From contig NZ_CP045920.1 in NCBI RefSeq assembly GCF_009660225.1, positions 1,302,001 through 1,366,000 of the forward strand: a stretch of DNA of 64,000 nt, read 5' to 3'. Origin of the DNA: Pseudactinotalea sp. HY158. GTDB lineage: Bacteria > Actinomycetota > Actinomycetes > Actinomycetales > Beutenbergiaceae. Under the pieces are notes generated by a model that saw only the letters and a program-made list of their open reading frames with translations, searched no databases and had not been told where the DNA came from. Below, in pieces: positions 43,407-58,010 of the stretch (position 1 is the first letter of the stretch; every line of letters starts with the position of its first letter). A program made the position numbers and the translations under genes.

Positions 43407-43433
43407 CGGCGGCCGGGCGGCAGCGGGCCGCCG
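43407..43433. terminator. stem-loop between convergent kinase and permease genes
   Basis: CGGCGGCC (43407-43414) pairs with GGCCGCCG (43426-43433), 8 bp, 11-nt loop, no U tract. It starts at the base after the kinase stop. Confidence 0.45.
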
Positions 43434-43442
43434 GGGAGCGGC

Positions 43443-44222
43443 TCACGACCAGCGGAACAGCCGCACGCACGCCCAGGTGAGCAGCGCCGTCCAGGCGGAC
43501 AGCACGAGAATCGGCCACACCGACCAGTCCCCGTGACCCAGCGCGAGGCGCAGCCCGTCGCCGAGCGCGCCCGAGGGCAGGGCCGAGGTCCAGGCGCCGC
43601 CGGGCAGGAGGATGCCGCCGCCCGCCAGCAGCAGCACCCACAGCAGATTCGCCCCGGCGAGCACCGCCTCGGCGCGGAGCGTGCCGGCGAGCAGCAGCGC
43701 GAGGGCCGTGAACGCGGCGGTGCCGAGCACCATCGACACGAGCGCCGCCGGGATGCCGGCGAGCGCGGGCCGCCAACCGAGCGCGAGCGAGATCCCGCCG
43801 AGCACGACCAACTGGACCACCTGGACCGCGACGACCGCGACGATCTTCCCGCCGAGCAGCCCACCGCGCCCGAGCGGGGTGGTGGCGAACATCCGCAGGG
43901 CACCGGCGCGCCGGTCGAAGCCGGTGGCGATCGCCTGGCCGGTGAACGCACTCGACATGACCGCCAGTGCGAGCACGCCGGGCGCGACGACGTCGATGCG
44001 GGCGAGTCCGCCGTCCGTGGGCACGTCGACGACCGTCGCCTCGGCGAGGAACACGAGCAGGAGCGCGGGCAGGACGAGCGAGAGCAGGAGCTGCTCACCG
44101 TTGCGCAGCGTGGTGCGCGCCTCGTAGCCCGCGTGGCTGAGCACGCGCCGCAGCGGATTCGCGGCCCGGCCCGCCGGGGGGAGGGGATGGTCGAGTCCCG
44201 GTGCCGCGGGGGAGGTGGTCAT
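43443..44222 (-). CDS. ABC-2 type transporter permease
   Basis: 259 residues, six hydrophobic helices typical of ABC-2 permeases (LLLSLVLPALLLVFLAEATVVD, then GKIVAVVAVQVVQLVVLGG and others). It pairs with the ATPase gene, whose stop overlaps its ATG by 4 nt. In mycobacteria a homologous ATPase/permease pair is found between ctaA and sufR (Rv1457c/Rv1458c), and I take this to be that pair. Cargo unknown; a role in heme or cytochrome maturation has been suggested by context only. Confidence 0.85.
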   Translation of the reverse strand: MTTSPAAPGLDHPLPPAGRAANPLRRVLSHAGYEARTTLRNGEQLLLSLVLPALLLVFLAEATVVDVPTDGGLARIDVVAPGVLALAVMSSAFTGQAIATGFDRRAGALRMFATTPLGRGGLLGGKIVAVVAVQVVQLVVLGGISLALGWRPALAGIPAALVSMVLGTAAFTALALLLAGTLRAEAVLAGANLLWVLLLAGGGILLPGGAWTSALPSGALGDGLRLALGHGDWSVWPILVLSAWTALLTWACVRLFRWS

Positions 44223-45061
44223 CGCAGGGTCCGTCCGGTCAGGTCGAGGAAGACGTCCTCGAGCGTGCGCTCGGAGACGGCCAGGCCGCGATCGGCCGCC
44301 CACTCGAGCAGGGAGCGCTGATCCGCCGGGGTGATGTGGCCGTTCACGCGCAGGCTGCGCACGGCCTGCCCGATCCGGGGCCCCTCGAGGGCCGTGAGTT
44401 CGCCGATCGTGCCCGTGGCGACCACGTGGCCGCCGTCGATCACGACGACCTGGTCGGCGAGCTGCTCGACCTCGTCCATGAGGTGGGAGGTGAGCACGAT
44501 CGTGGTGCCCTCGTCGCGCAGGCCGGCGACGATCTCCCAAACGGCGCGCCGGGCGGCCGGGTCGAGGCCGGCGCTCGGCTCGTCGAGGAAGAGCAGCTCG
44601 GGTCGGCCCACGAGCGCGATCGCCAGGGCCAGGCGCTGGCGCTGGCCTCCCGAGAGGCGGCGCACCGGGGTGCGGGCGAACGCGTCGATCCCGAGGCCCG
44701 CGGCCAGATCGTGCACCGGCCGGGGGTGGGCGTAGAGGGCGGCGACGTGGCGCAGCAGCTCCATCGGGCGGGCCTGGCCGGGCAGGCCGCCGTCCTGGAT
44801 CATCACCCCCACCCGGGGGCGCAGCAGGTGGGCGTCGCGGGCGGGATCGAGGCCGAGCACGCGAACCCGCCCGGAGTCCGCCCGCTGCAGCCCCTCGCAG
44901 ATCTCCATGAGCGTGGTCTTGCCCGCGCCGTTCGGGCCGAGGACCGCCGTGATCCGGCCGGGTGCCGCCTCGAAGGACACGCCGGCCAGTGCGGTCACCG
45001 AGGAGAACCTGCGGACGACGTCGCGCACCTGCACGCTCGGGTCCGGGGGAGAGGTGGTCAC
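44219..45061 (-). CDS. ABC transporter ATP-binding protein
   Basis: 280 residues. Walker A GPNGAGKTT (42-50), signature RRLSGGQRQRLALA, Walker B LLFLDEPSAGLD and the switch His in LTSHLMDEVE. The C-terminal 70 residues are the regulatory extension of the DrrA/CcmA-like class. Serves the permease encoded downstream. Divergent from sufR across 168 nt. Confidence 0.92.
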   Translation of the reverse strand: MTTSPPDPSVQVRDVVRRFSSVTALAGVSFEAAPGRITAVLGPNGAGKTTLMEICEGLQRADSGRVRVLGLDPARDAHLLRPRVGVMIQDGGLPGQARPMELLRHVAALYAHPRPVHDLAAGLGIDAFARTPVRRLSGGQRQRLALAIALVGRPELLFLDEPSAGLDPAARRAVWEIVAGLRDEGTTIVLTSHLMDEVEQLADQVVVIDGGHVVATGTIGELTALEGPRIGQAVRSLRVNGHITPADQRSLLEWAADRGLAVSERTLEDVFLDLTGRTLR

Positions 45062-45229
45062 CGCCTCAGCTTAGGTGCGCGCGCGGGCGGCCGACGCCGC
45101 CGCCCGTGTGCCCCAGGGCACACCGGCTTAGGGTGACCTTGCTTGCGTAAACCCATTAGGGAAACAAGAATGTTGACTAATTCGCCCCGGTCACCGGCTC
45201 CGGGACGAGCAGCGTGAGTGGAGGTGCGT
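45062..45229. promoter_or_regulatory. intergenic region between the ABC genes and sufR
   Basis: 168 nt. TTAGGG occurs at 45128-45133 and 45156-45161 as a direct repeat, and the segment 45120-45183 is A/T-richer than its surroundings. TTGACT at 45173-45178 could be a -35 but has no matching -10. A SufR or iron-responsive site is expected here; none is clear enough to name. Confidence 0.4.
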
Positions 45230-45951
45230 ATGACTGCGGAACCGACCGCCCCGGCCGGGGGCGACGTGGAGCTGGTCGACACCGACGCGGGCACGCGCGA
45301 TCGGGTGCTGCGACTCATCGTCGAGCGGGGGCCGATCACCGCCGCCGATCTCGCCGAGCTCCTCGATCTGACCTCGGCCGCGATCCGGCGTCACCTGAGC
45401 GGTCTCGAGGCGGCCCGCGAGGTGCGGGTGCAGGACGAGGTCGCCGGCGCCAAGCGCGGCCGCGGGCGACCGGCGAAGCGCTACGTCGCGGCCCCGGACG
45501 CCAAGGTCGGCGGCCTCGGCACCGAGTACGCCGAATCGGCGCTCGCCGCCCTCGAACAACTGAACGACGCCCTCGGCCCGGAGGCGATCACGACGTTCGC
45601 CCGCGGCCGGGCCGATCGCATGGGCGAGCGCTACGCCGCCGCGATCGAGGCCGCCGGCGACGACCTGACCGCCAAGGCCCGGGCGCTCGCCGACGCACTC
45701 TCCGAGGACGGCTACGCGGCCACGGTGCGGCCCATCGGCGACGGCATCGCCGTGCAGGTGTGCCAGGGCCACTGCCCCGTGCTGCGCATCGCCACCGCCC
45801 ACCCCGAACTCTGCGAAGAAGAGACCCGCATGTTCTCCGAGTTGTTGGGCGTGCACGTCCAGCGCCTGGCCACCCTGGCCGGCGGGGAGCACGTCTGCAC
45901 GACCCATATACCGGTGATGTTCCCGACGCACAAGGACACGAAGGACGACGC

Positions 45952-45955
<4 letters not shown>
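45230..45955 (+). CDS. sufR: iron-sulfur-responsive regulator SufR
   Basis: 241-residue winged-helix protein. The helix-turn-helix is about 35-62 ([24 protein letters not shown]), followed by an [10 protein letters not shown] wing. Cys178, Cys182, Cys195 and Cys223 are candidates for [4Fe-4S] ligands (CQGHC then two single cysteines). It should repress the suf operon when clusters are plentiful. The ATG at 45230 has TGGAGG upstream; an in-frame start at 45218 overlaps that site. Its stop overlaps sufB by 4 nt. Confidence 0.93.
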
Positions 45956-47378
<1,423 letters not shown>

Positions 47379-47379
<1 letters not shown>

Positions 47380-48650
47380 TGTCGACCGTTACTCAACAGA
47401 ACCTCAGTACCGACCACTCCCGCCAGCAGGAGGACGGCGCGCACAGCCACGTCGGCGGCGAGACCGCCTCCTCCACCTCCCGCGCGGATCGGCTCAGCTC
47501 GTTCGAACTCGCGGACTTCGCGCTGCCCACGGGCCGCGAGGAGGAGTGGCGCTTCTCCCCCGTGCGGGCCCTGCAGGGCATGTTCGCCGCCGAATTCGGC
47601 GGCACCGCACCCGAGGTCGAGGTCACCGCGGCCGACGGCGTCCAGGTCGAGCGCGTCGGCGCCGACGACCCGCGCCTGGGCCGGGCCGGCGTGCCGTCCG
47701 ACCGGATCGCCGCCGCCGCCTGGGAGGGCCGCGGCGAGGCCTGGGTCGTCACCGTGCCCAAGTCGCACGTGGCCACCTCCGAGACCACGGTCGCGGTCCG
47801 CGGCCGGGGCAAGGGCGCGAGCGTCGAACACCTGACGATCATCGCCGAGGAGCTCTCCGAGGCGACCGTCGTGATCGACCACACCGGCACCGCCGAACTC
47901 GCCCAGACGGTCGAGATCGTGCTCGGTGACGGCGCCCAGCTCAACGTCATCTCCGTGCAGGACTGGGACGCCGGCGCGGTCCACGCCTCCGCGCAGCGCG
48001 CGGTCGTGGGGCGCGACGCCCGCCTCCACCACATGGTCATCACCCTCGGCGGCGACGTCGTGCGGCTCACCCCGGAGGCGTCGTTCTCGGGCCCCGGCGG
48101 CGAGGTGCAGCTCGACGGCATCTACTTCTCCGACGCCGGACAGCACCAGGAGCACCGCCTCTTCGTGGACCACGGCGTTCCCAACTGCCTCTCCCGGGTC
48201 GCCTACAAGGGCGCCCTGCAGGGCAAGGACGCGCGTTCGGTCTGGATCGGCGACGTGCTCATCCGCAAGGAGGCCGAGGGGACCGACACCTACGAGCTCA
48301 ACCGCAACCTCGTGCTCACCGAGGGCGCGCGGGCGGACTCGGTGCCGAACCTCGAGATCGAGACCGGCGAGATCGAGGGGGCCGGTCACGCCTCGGCGAC
48401 GGGGCGCTTCGACGAGGAGCAGCTGTTCTACCTGCGGGCCCGGGGCATCCCCGAGGACGCCGCACGCCGCCTCGTGGTCCGCGGCTTCTTCGCGGAAATG
48501 ATCGCCAAGATCGGGGTCGCCTCCGTGGAGGAGCGCATCCTCGCCGCGATCGAGGAGGAGCTCAACACGGCGATGGGCCGGGTGGCCGACCTGTCCAGCG
48601 AGCTCGACGACGAGATCGGTCGAGCGATCGAGGAGGGCCTCGAGAAATGA
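47379..48650 (+). CDS. sufD: SUF scaffold protein SufD
   Basis: 423 residues. Shares the beta-helix fold of SufB and the C-terminal pattern EEQLFYLRARGIPEDAARRLVVRGFFAEMI. The N-terminal 40 residues are polar and variable. It forms the SufB-SufC2-SufD complex. The ATG shares one base with the sufB stop. Confidence 0.95.
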
Positions 48651-49000
48651 CCGCCCAGGTGGTCGCCCTCCGGGAGGACCTGGAACCGGGGGAGACCCTC
48701 AAGCTGGAACTCGATTCCGATACCGGCGACCTCGTCGAGGTGGCGCTCGCGCGCGCCGACAGCGGCGAATACTTCGCCATCGGCGACGTGTGCTCCCACG
48801 GTCAGGTCTCCCTCTCCGAGGGGGAGATCGACGGCTACACCCTCGAGTGCTGGTTGCACGGTTCCGTGTTCGACCTGCGCAACGGATGGCCGCTCGTGCT
48901 GCCCGCCACCCGCCCCGTACCGACCTACCCGGTGAGCTTCGACGGCGACAAGGTCCTCGTCGACATCGACAATCCCGTCATCGCCCCCAAGCCTGCCTGA
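48647..49000 (+). CDS. Rieske-type [2Fe-2S] ferredoxin in the suf operon
   Basis: 117 residues. Rieske ligands are Cys49-Ser-His51 and Cys68-Trp-Leu-His71. Proteins of this type (often annotated as non-heme iron oxygenase ferredoxin subunit) are regular members of actinobacterial suf operons between sufD and sufC. A role as electron donor in cluster assembly or as a receiver protein is inferred. It overlaps sufD by 4 nt. Confidence 0.93.
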   Translation: MTAQVVALREDLEPGETLKLELDSDTGDLVEVALARADSGEYFAIGDVCSHGQVSLSEGEIDGYTLECWLHGSVFDLRNGWPLVLPATRPVPTYPVSFDGDKVLVDIDNPVIAPKPA

Positions 49001-49018
49001 ACCACGAGAAAGTCAGAT

Positions 49019-51597
<2,579 letters not shown>

Positions 51598-51605
<8 letters not shown>

Positions 51606-51924
51606 AGTAGTGGACGCGGTCCCCACCGCGGCTGATGTCGAGGAGGCCCTCCACGACGTGATCGACCCGGAACTGGGGATCAACGTGGTCGATCTGGGCC
51701 TCATCTACGGCGTGACGATGGAGAACAACGTCGCCGTCATCGACATGACCCTCACCTCCGCCGCCTGCCCGCTCACGGACGTGATCGAGGACCAGACCGC
51801 CCAGTCCCTCGAGGGCATCGTCGCCGGGCACCGCATCAACTGGGTCTGGATGCCGCCGTGGGGCCCGGAGAAGATCACCGACGACGGGCGTCAGCAGCTG
51901 CGTGCGCTCGGCTTCAACGTCTGA
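51598..51924 (+). CDS. sufT: MIP18-family iron-sulfur assembly factor SufT
   Basis: 108 residues, DUF59/MIP18 fold: DVIDPELGINVVDLGLIYGV, TLTSAACPLTDVI with the conserved cysteine, and VWMPPWGPEKI. Acts in cluster maturation or transfer. AGGAGAA precedes the ATG; the start overlaps sufU by 8 nt. Last gene of the suf operon. Confidence 0.94.
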
Positions 51925-51928
51925 TCCG

Positions 51929-52456
51929 GTGAGCGATCCCACGAAAGCGCCGACCGCCATCGTGGTCCTCGGCGTGAGCGGTTCCGGCAAGACGACCATC
52001 GCGAGCGCGCTCGCCGACTCCCTCGACCTCGACTTCCGGGACGCGGACGACCTGCACTCACCGGCGAACCGCGCGAAGATGGCCGCCGGGCAGCCGCTGA
52101 CCGATTCCGATCGCCGGCCCTGGCTCGATGCCGTGGGCGGGGCCCTGGCCCGAAGCGAACGCGGAGTCGTCATCGCCTGCTCGGCCCTGCGGCGCGTCTA
52201 CCGCGACCGGTTGCGCGAGGCCTGCCCGCGCGTGCGGTTCGTGCACCTGGACGGCGATCAAGGCCTGCTGCTGGAGCGCCTGAACGCCCGCGCGGACCAC
52301 TTCATGCCGCCCGAGCTGCTGCAGTCCCAATTCGACACGCTCGAGCCGCTCGAGCCGGACGAGTCGGGCTTCGTGGTCGACGTCACGCCGCGGCCCGAGG
52401 AGATCCTCGCGACGATCCGCGCTCGCCTCGGCGCCGTCCGGGTGGGGAACGCCTGA
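51929..52456 (+). CDS. gntK: gluconokinase
   Basis: 175-residue P-loop kinase. Walker A GVSGSGKTT at about 17-25, DADDLHSPANRAKMAAGQPLTDSDRRPWL is the gluconate-kinase signature, and CSALRRVYRDRLR follows. It phosphorylates gluconate to 6-phosphogluconate. GTG start 5 nt after the sufT stop, so it is probably read with the suf operon although unrelated in function. Confidence 0.9.
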   Translation: MSDPTKAPTAIVVLGVSGSGKTTIASALADSLDLDFRDADDLHSPANRAKMAAGQPLTDSDRRPWLDAVGGALARSERGVVIACSALRRVYRDRLREACPRVRFVHLDGDQGLLLERLNARADHFMPPELLQSQFDTLEPLEPDESGFVVDVTPRPEEILATIRARLGAVRVGNA

Positions 52457-52486
52457 GCACGGCACGAGGCCGCGGCGGCGGGCCGG

Positions 52487-52492
52487 TAGGAT
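52487..52492 (+). promoter_or_regulatory. candidate -10 for leaderless ABC-F gene
   Basis: TAGGAT followed by seven bases (CGCAACA) and the GTG at 52500. No Shine-Dalgarno sequence. Confidence 0.45.
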
Positions 52493-52499
52493 CGCAACA

Positions 52500-54098
<1,599 letters not shown>

Positions 54099-54122
54099 CC
54101 GGATCGACGAACGGACACCCGC

Positions 54123-55025
54123 ATGAGCGAGGCGATCACCCCCCTGCAGGGCAACGCCCGAGGTGAGGGCTGGCACCTGCGGAGCCGGCGCATGCTCCTG
54201 CTGCGGATCCTCGCGCCGGCGGTCGGCGCTCTGCTCGCCGGTTCCGCCGTCGTCGGATTTCTCGACGGCGATACCGGGGTCGGCGCACTGGCTGCGGTGG
54301 CCGCGTTCGGGGCCGTCTTCGCGGCGATCCCGTTCGTCATCACGCCCGGGCCCGCCGGTCCGGCCCGGCGGGTGCGCCGGGACGGGGTGGACGGGTTGCT
54401 CCTGCCCGCACCCGCCCTCGGTCCCGGTGCCGTGCTCGTCTTCGGCGTCCTGGGCACGCTCTTCCTCATGGCGGCGGTCGCCGCGGTCGTCATGGCCGCC
54501 GGTGGCGGGGTGATCGTGCGCTCGAGCATCGGGCGGCCGATGGCCACCCCCGTCGGCGCCGTCGTCTGTGGCGTGTTCGCCGTCCTCTTCCTCGCGGCCA
54601 CCGTCGCCATCGTCCGGTCCCGGCGACGGGACCGCGGCCTCGTGCTCACGGCCGAGCGGATCCACCTCCCCGGGGGAGTGACGATCCCGTGGGCGGCCGT
54701 CACCGAGATCTCCCCGCGCTGGGCACGGGCGGGGGCCGGGCCCGCGGGCGGCGGGCCGGTGACGAATTGGATCGTCTTCCACGTCCCGGCCGGCACGGTG
54801 CCCGCCGACTCCCGGCTCGTGCGACAGGCGGCGAGGATCACGGGCCTCGAGCTGCCGATCGTCGACGTCGCGCTCGTGCCCGCGCCGCCCGCCGCCGTCC
54901 TGGCGATCCTGCGCCACTACGTCGATCATCCCGGTGATCGGACGGAGTTGGCCATGGTCGGCAGGGTCGGCACGGCCCCCGCCATCGCGCGGTACGAGCG
55001 CGAAGTCCTACGCTCCGGCGCATAG
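54123..55025 (+). CDS. membrane protein with PH-like domain
   Basis: 300 residues. Two N-terminal hydrophobic helices (about 27-75), a further pair (about 98-168), then a soluble domain starting RGLVLTAERIHLPGGVTIPWAAVTEI, the form of bacterial PH-like domains. Not recognised beyond this. It is upstream of a set of WXG100-like genes, so it could be a membrane partner, but a 114-nt gap separates them. Confidence 0.6.
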   Translation: MSEAITPLQGNARGEGWHLRSRRMLLLRILAPAVGALLAGSAVVGFLDGDTGVGALAAVAAFGAVFAAIPFVITPGPAGPARRVRRDGVDGLLLPAPALGPGAVLVFGVLGTLFLMAAVAAVVMAAGGGVIVRSSIGRPMATPVGAVVCGVFAVLFLAATVAIVRSRRRDRGLVLTAERIHLPGGVTIPWAAVTEISPRWARAGAGPAGGGPVTNWIVFHVPAGTVPADSRLVRQAARITGLELPIVDVALVPAPPAAVLAILRHYVDHPGDRTELAMVGRVGTAPAIARYEREVLRSGA

Positions 55026-55139
55026 ACCCGCGCCGCCGGCCATGGGTACTCGTGCCCATTCCGGTCGTCTGGCACCGGGTGCGATCCTGGAACGGACACA
55101 GGCCTCGCGGCTGCGGCCGCGACCGACGAAGGGCGTGAG

Positions 55140-55457
55140 GTGGCCGATCTGTACGTGGACCCGGAGGCGATCACACGCTTCGCACAGGCCGTCGGTGATC
55201 CCGCCGGCCTGTCGAGCGACGCGTCGCGGGGCCAGACCTACCATTCGAGCTGGTGTCGCGTCCCCGGGGGATCGAGCGGGATCTTCGCGAACTTCACCGG
55301 AATCGCCGAGGGCGCCTACGCCGCGGTGGACGAGGCGCTCACGCACCTGCGCACCGTGCTGCGGGACACGGGGAGGGAATTGGCGGCGTCGGCCGAGTTC
55401 TACGAGAACACGGACCATCACACGGCCGCCGAGATGGACCGGACGTATCCGGCATGA
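55140..55457 (+). CDS. WXG100/EspC-like small protein
   Basis: 105 residues, largely helical: YVDPEAITRFAQAVGDPAGL, then FTGIAEGAYAAVDEALTHLRTVLRDTGRELAASAEFYENTDHHTA. The size, the two-helix pattern and the ending before an ATGA overlap are like type VII secretion-associated proteins of the EspC/WXG100 group. No strict WXG; WCRVPGG lies at the turn. AAGGG precedes the GTG start. Overlaps the next gene by 4 nt. Confidence 0.6.
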   Translation: MADLYVDPEAITRFAQAVGDPAGLSSDASRGQTYHSSWCRVPGGSSGIFANFTGIAEGAYAAVDEALTHLRTVLRDTGRELAASAEFYENTDHHTAAEMDRTYPA

Positions 55458-56179
55458 GCGCGCCCGCAGATCTGCTCGTCTACCCGAGCGACGACGAGGT
55501 CATCCCCGACCTGGCCGAGTTCATCGTCTCCAGCATGGGCACGATCCTCAGCCCTACGGCCTGGGTGCGGTTCATCATGGACAAGGTCTTCGACTGGGAT
55601 CCGCTCACGGAGGTGCTCAAGCACTTCTCGGGCGACTGGAACGCCGTCGCCCAGTCCGGCCGCGCCTACGAGCACCTCGCCGAGTTCGCGGACGCGGTCG
55701 GCGCCGAGGTCGGCTCCGAGACCCGCAAGGTCCTCGCCGACTGGGAGGGGAACGCCGCGGATGCGTCGTCGGCCTACATGACCGGCACGCTCGTGCCCGC
55801 CCTGGGCGACCTGGCGGCCTCGGTCCGCAAGGTCGGCACGGATTACAAGGCCGTCTCGGTCGGGATGCACCGGACGGCGATGCTCTGCAACGACGGCATC
55901 AATACGGCCATCGACTTCATCATCGTCGCGGCCGCATCGGCCGCGGCCGGGGCCGCCACGTCCTGGACCGGCATCGGCGCCCTCCTCGGGGGCGGCGGCG
56001 CGGCCGCTGCGATCGTCAAGGCGTTGACCGGTGTCAAGGCGGCGTCGAACGCGTTCGGGGCGGCCCAGGCCCTCATCGACGGTGCCGCGGGCATCATCCC
56101 CGGCTACCTCGGCGCGATTCACGGCTTCCAGGAGGTCGACCTGCCCGGCGGCTACGACCATGCGCAGGTGGACCGATGA
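55454..56179 (+). CDS. WXG100-like protein with hydrophobic C-terminal half
   Basis: 241 residues. The N-terminal half is helical with ADWEGNAADASSAYM around residue 95, a WXG turn flanked by long helices; the C-terminal half has hydrophobic glycine/alanine-rich helices (IDFIIVAAASAAAGAATSWTGIGALLGG and onwards). The layout is very like the 272-residue protein at 61159. Probably a type VII-type substrate or pore-like effector; no catalytic toxin domain is seen. Confidence 0.6.
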   Translation: MSAPADLLVYPSDDEVIPDLAEFIVSSMGTILSPTAWVRFIMDKVFDWDPLTEVLKHFSGDWNAVAQSGRAYEHLAEFADAVGAEVGSETRKVLADWEGNAADASSAYMTGTLVPALGDLAASVRKVGTDYKAVSVGMHRTAMLCNDGINTAIDFIIVAAASAAAGAATSWTGIGALLGGGGAAAAIVKALTGVKAASNAFGAAQALIDGAAGIIPGYLGAIHGFQEVDLPGGYDHAQVDR

Positions 56180-56499
56180 GCCGGGGCCCCGAGGACCCCG
56201 CGACCCCGCTGCTCGGGTCCGTGCCCGTGGGCAGCCCTGCGCACCGTCAGCTGAGCGAGGCGCTGCGCGCCCTGCGCGAGCAGGCACCCGACGAGGAGAC
56301 GGCGGCGCTGTACGACGACATCCTCGCCGGGCGCCGATCCGCCCGGGACCTGGTGACCTCCGAGGCGTTCAACCGGGCGGCCGAGGCGGGCCTGCAGCGA
56401 TACGAGGAGCGGCTCGCGGACATGAGTCCGCAGGAGCGTGAGCGGTTCGAGCAGCGGGCGGCACGGGAGGCGGAGGGCCTCGATCACCCCCGGCCCTGA
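56176..56499 (+). CDS. small charged helical protein of WXG100-like cluster
   Basis: 107 residues, no membrane segment, with a helical C-terminal half rich in Arg/Glu (EAFNRAAEAGLQRYEERLAD). Overlaps the preceding gene by 4 nt and ends the cluster. It could be a chaperone or immunity-like partner of the preceding protein; nothing in the sequence proves it. Confidence 0.6.
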   Translation: MSRGPEDPATPLLGSVPVGSPAHRQLSEALRALREQAPDEETAALYDDILAGRRSARDLVTSEAFNRAAEAGLQRYEERLADMSPQERERFEQRAAREAEGLDHPRP

Positions 56500-56556
56500 C
56501 CCTCGCCCCCGGCGCCACCCTCATCGAGCGCGCGGGCAGGTGAGGGTCAGCGGGCC
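56490..56556. terminator. stem-loop between convergent genes, probable bidirectional terminator
   Basis: CTGACCCTC (56496-56504) pairs with GAGGGTCAG (56542-56550), and the stem extends outwards with CGGCC/GGCCG past a one-base bulge. It overlaps both stop codons. No U tract. Confidence 0.5.
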
Positions 56557-57431
56557 GGGTCCTCGCCGAGCTGGGCGTCGATGAGGGCGTCCTCCTCGTC
56601 GATGTCGCGGGAGCGGCGCCGCGTCGGCGGTGCCTCCCCGGCCTCCATCGCCGACTCCCGCCGCGCGAGGATGACCAGCCCCACGAGCGCGCCGAGCGAG
56701 AACGTCCACCACTGGAACGCGTACGACAGGTGTGAGCCGAGGTCCTCCTCCGGCTCCGGGAAGGACTCGAGCCCCGCCTGCGCGGGACCGGGCATCGCCA
56801 TGAGGTAGCCCGCGGTCTCGAGGCGGCCGGCCGTGCCCGCGTCGCCGTCCGCCTGTTCCAGTCCGGCCGCCGCGAGCACCTGGTGCGGGTTGATCACGAA
56901 CACCTGCTCGTCGCGGATCCCGCGGTCCGAGGCCTCCTCGGCCGGCCGTAGCCGCCCCGTGACGGTGACCTGCCCGCTCGGTGGGGCGGGGTCGGCGTCG
57001 TCGGAGGACCAGTCGATGGGGTGCCAGCCGCGGTCGACGACGACGTACGCGCCGCTGCCCGCGACCTCGAGCACGCCGAGCAGGTGGTCGCCGGCCGAGC
57101 CGAGCACGCCGCGTTGCGGAAGCACGACGGTCTCACCGACGAACTCACCGGATACCTCGACGGGGCTCCATTCACGGTCCGGATCGAACGGCTCGTCCAG
57201 CTCGTCGGTGAGCCCGACCGGCGCCGAGTCGTAGTTGGCCGCCACGAGCTCGAGCGCACGCGCCTTGCCCTCGTACCGGTGGAACTGCCACCGCCCCAGG
57301 AGCAGGCACGTGAGGCTCACGACGAGGGCGAGCGCGATGATCCCGAGCCATCTGCTCGAGCGCAGGAAGGCGTAGGAGCGCCCGGTCGAGGTCGCGTTCG
57401 AACGGGGATCGGGGAGCCGGGCGTCACTCAT
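56547..57431 (-). CDS. SURF1-family cytochrome oxidase assembly protein
   Basis: 294 residues with an N-terminal helix (RWLGIIALALVVSLTCLLLGRWQFHR, about 27-52) and a C-terminal helix (FSLGALVGLVILARR, about 245). GRWQFHRYEGK and VVVDRGWHP and AYAFQWW-like SYAFQWWTF are SURF1 marks. It helps assembly of cytochrome aa3 oxidase, consistent with ctaA elsewhere in the window. The C-terminal 35 residues are charged and cytoplasmic. Confidence 0.88.
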   Translation of the reverse strand: MSDARLPDPRSNATSTGRSYAFLRSSRWLGIIALALVVSLTCLLLGRWQFHRYEGKARALELVAANYDSAPVGLTDELDEPFDPDREWSPVEVSGEFVGETVVLPQRGVLGSAGDHLLGVLEVAGSGAYVVVDRGWHPIDWSSDDADPAPPSGQVTVTGRLRPAEEASDRGIRDEQVFVINPHQVLAAAGLEQADGDAGTAGRLETAGYLMAMPGPAQAGLESFPEPEEDLGSHLSYAFQWWTFSLGALVGLVILARRESAMEAGEAPPTRRRSRDIDEEDALIDAQLGEDPAR

Positions 57432-57631
57432 TCACGCGGAAGCTCCGAGGCGGGGATCACTTCCACGAGGAAGCTTCGGGCGCTGAGGAAGGAGGCGAGG
57501 GTGTCGCGGTGGTCCTCGCACGCGAGCCAGGTCTTGCGGCGCTCGGGGGTGTGCAGCTTCGGGTTGTTCCACAGCACCGCCCAGGTCGCCGCGGTGCGGC
57601 ACCCCTTGCGGCTACAGATCAGGGCTTCCAT
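57428..57631 (-). CDS. small conserved actinobacterial protein with Cys/His pattern
   Basis: 67 residues: CSRKGC near the N-terminus and LACEDHRDTLASFLSARSF in the second half, which looks like a small zinc-binding fold. Regularly found next to SURF1 and DUF3099 genes in actinobacteria. Start ATG 57631 overlaps the DUF3099 gene by 20 nt; its stop overlaps the SURF1 start by 4 nt. Function unknown. Confidence 0.7.
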   Translation of the reverse strand: MEALICSRKGCRTAATWAVLWNNPKLHTPERRKTWLACEDHRDTLASFLSARSFLVEVIPASELPRE

Positions 57632-57938
57632 CGTCGTCCTCCGGTCGGCTCTCGGGTCCCGGCCGGTTGTCCGCGGGGCCGCTCTCGATCGTGTGGTTGT
57701 CCAGGTATGTGCTCGGTACGACCCGCCGCTCTGCTCCGGAGTTCGCATAGACGACGGCGATCCAGGGGAGGAGGATCGACCCGATCAGGAAGACGATCGA
57801 CCACCAGTTGTGCACGAGGATCGCGAGGAAGAAGAACACCATCCGGATGCCCATCGTCCACAGGTAGCGCACGACGCGATCGTGTTGCTGCTCGGCCTGG
57901 CTGCGCCCGGCCGAGGTGATCGCATGTACGTGCCGCAC
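57612..57938 (-). CDS. DUF3099 membrane protein
   Basis: 108 residues with two membrane helices (MGIRMVFFFLAILVHNWWSIVF and IGSILLPWIAVVYAN). The N-terminal VHAITSAGRSQ and RYLWTMGIRM are typical of DUF3099. The C-terminal 35 residues are polar. GTG start. Function unknown; first gene of a three-gene set with SURF1. Confidence 0.8.
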   Translation of the reverse strand: MRHVHAITSAGRSQAEQQHDRVVRYLWTMGIRMVFFFLAILVHNWWSIVFLIGSILLPWIAVVYANSGAERRVVPSTYLDNHTIESGPADNRPGPESRPEDDDGSPDL

Positions 57939-57944
57939 TCTTGT

Positions 57945-57950
57945 AGGTTA
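57945..57950 (-). promoter_or_regulatory. candidate -10 for leaderless DUF3099-SURF1 transcript
   Basis: Minus-strand TAACCT (57950 to 57945) is followed by ACAAGA and the GTG, 6 nt. Confidence 0.4.
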
Positions 57951-58010
57951 CGCCAGTAGCCTGGGACCTCAGGACGGCAGAACCAGAAGAAATGGGCGGA
58001 TCGAGAAGAC

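Noticed and set aside
45128-45146. IdeR/DtxR iron box before sufR
   Set aside because: Only about 10 of 19 positions match the palindromic consensus and the second half-site is absent.
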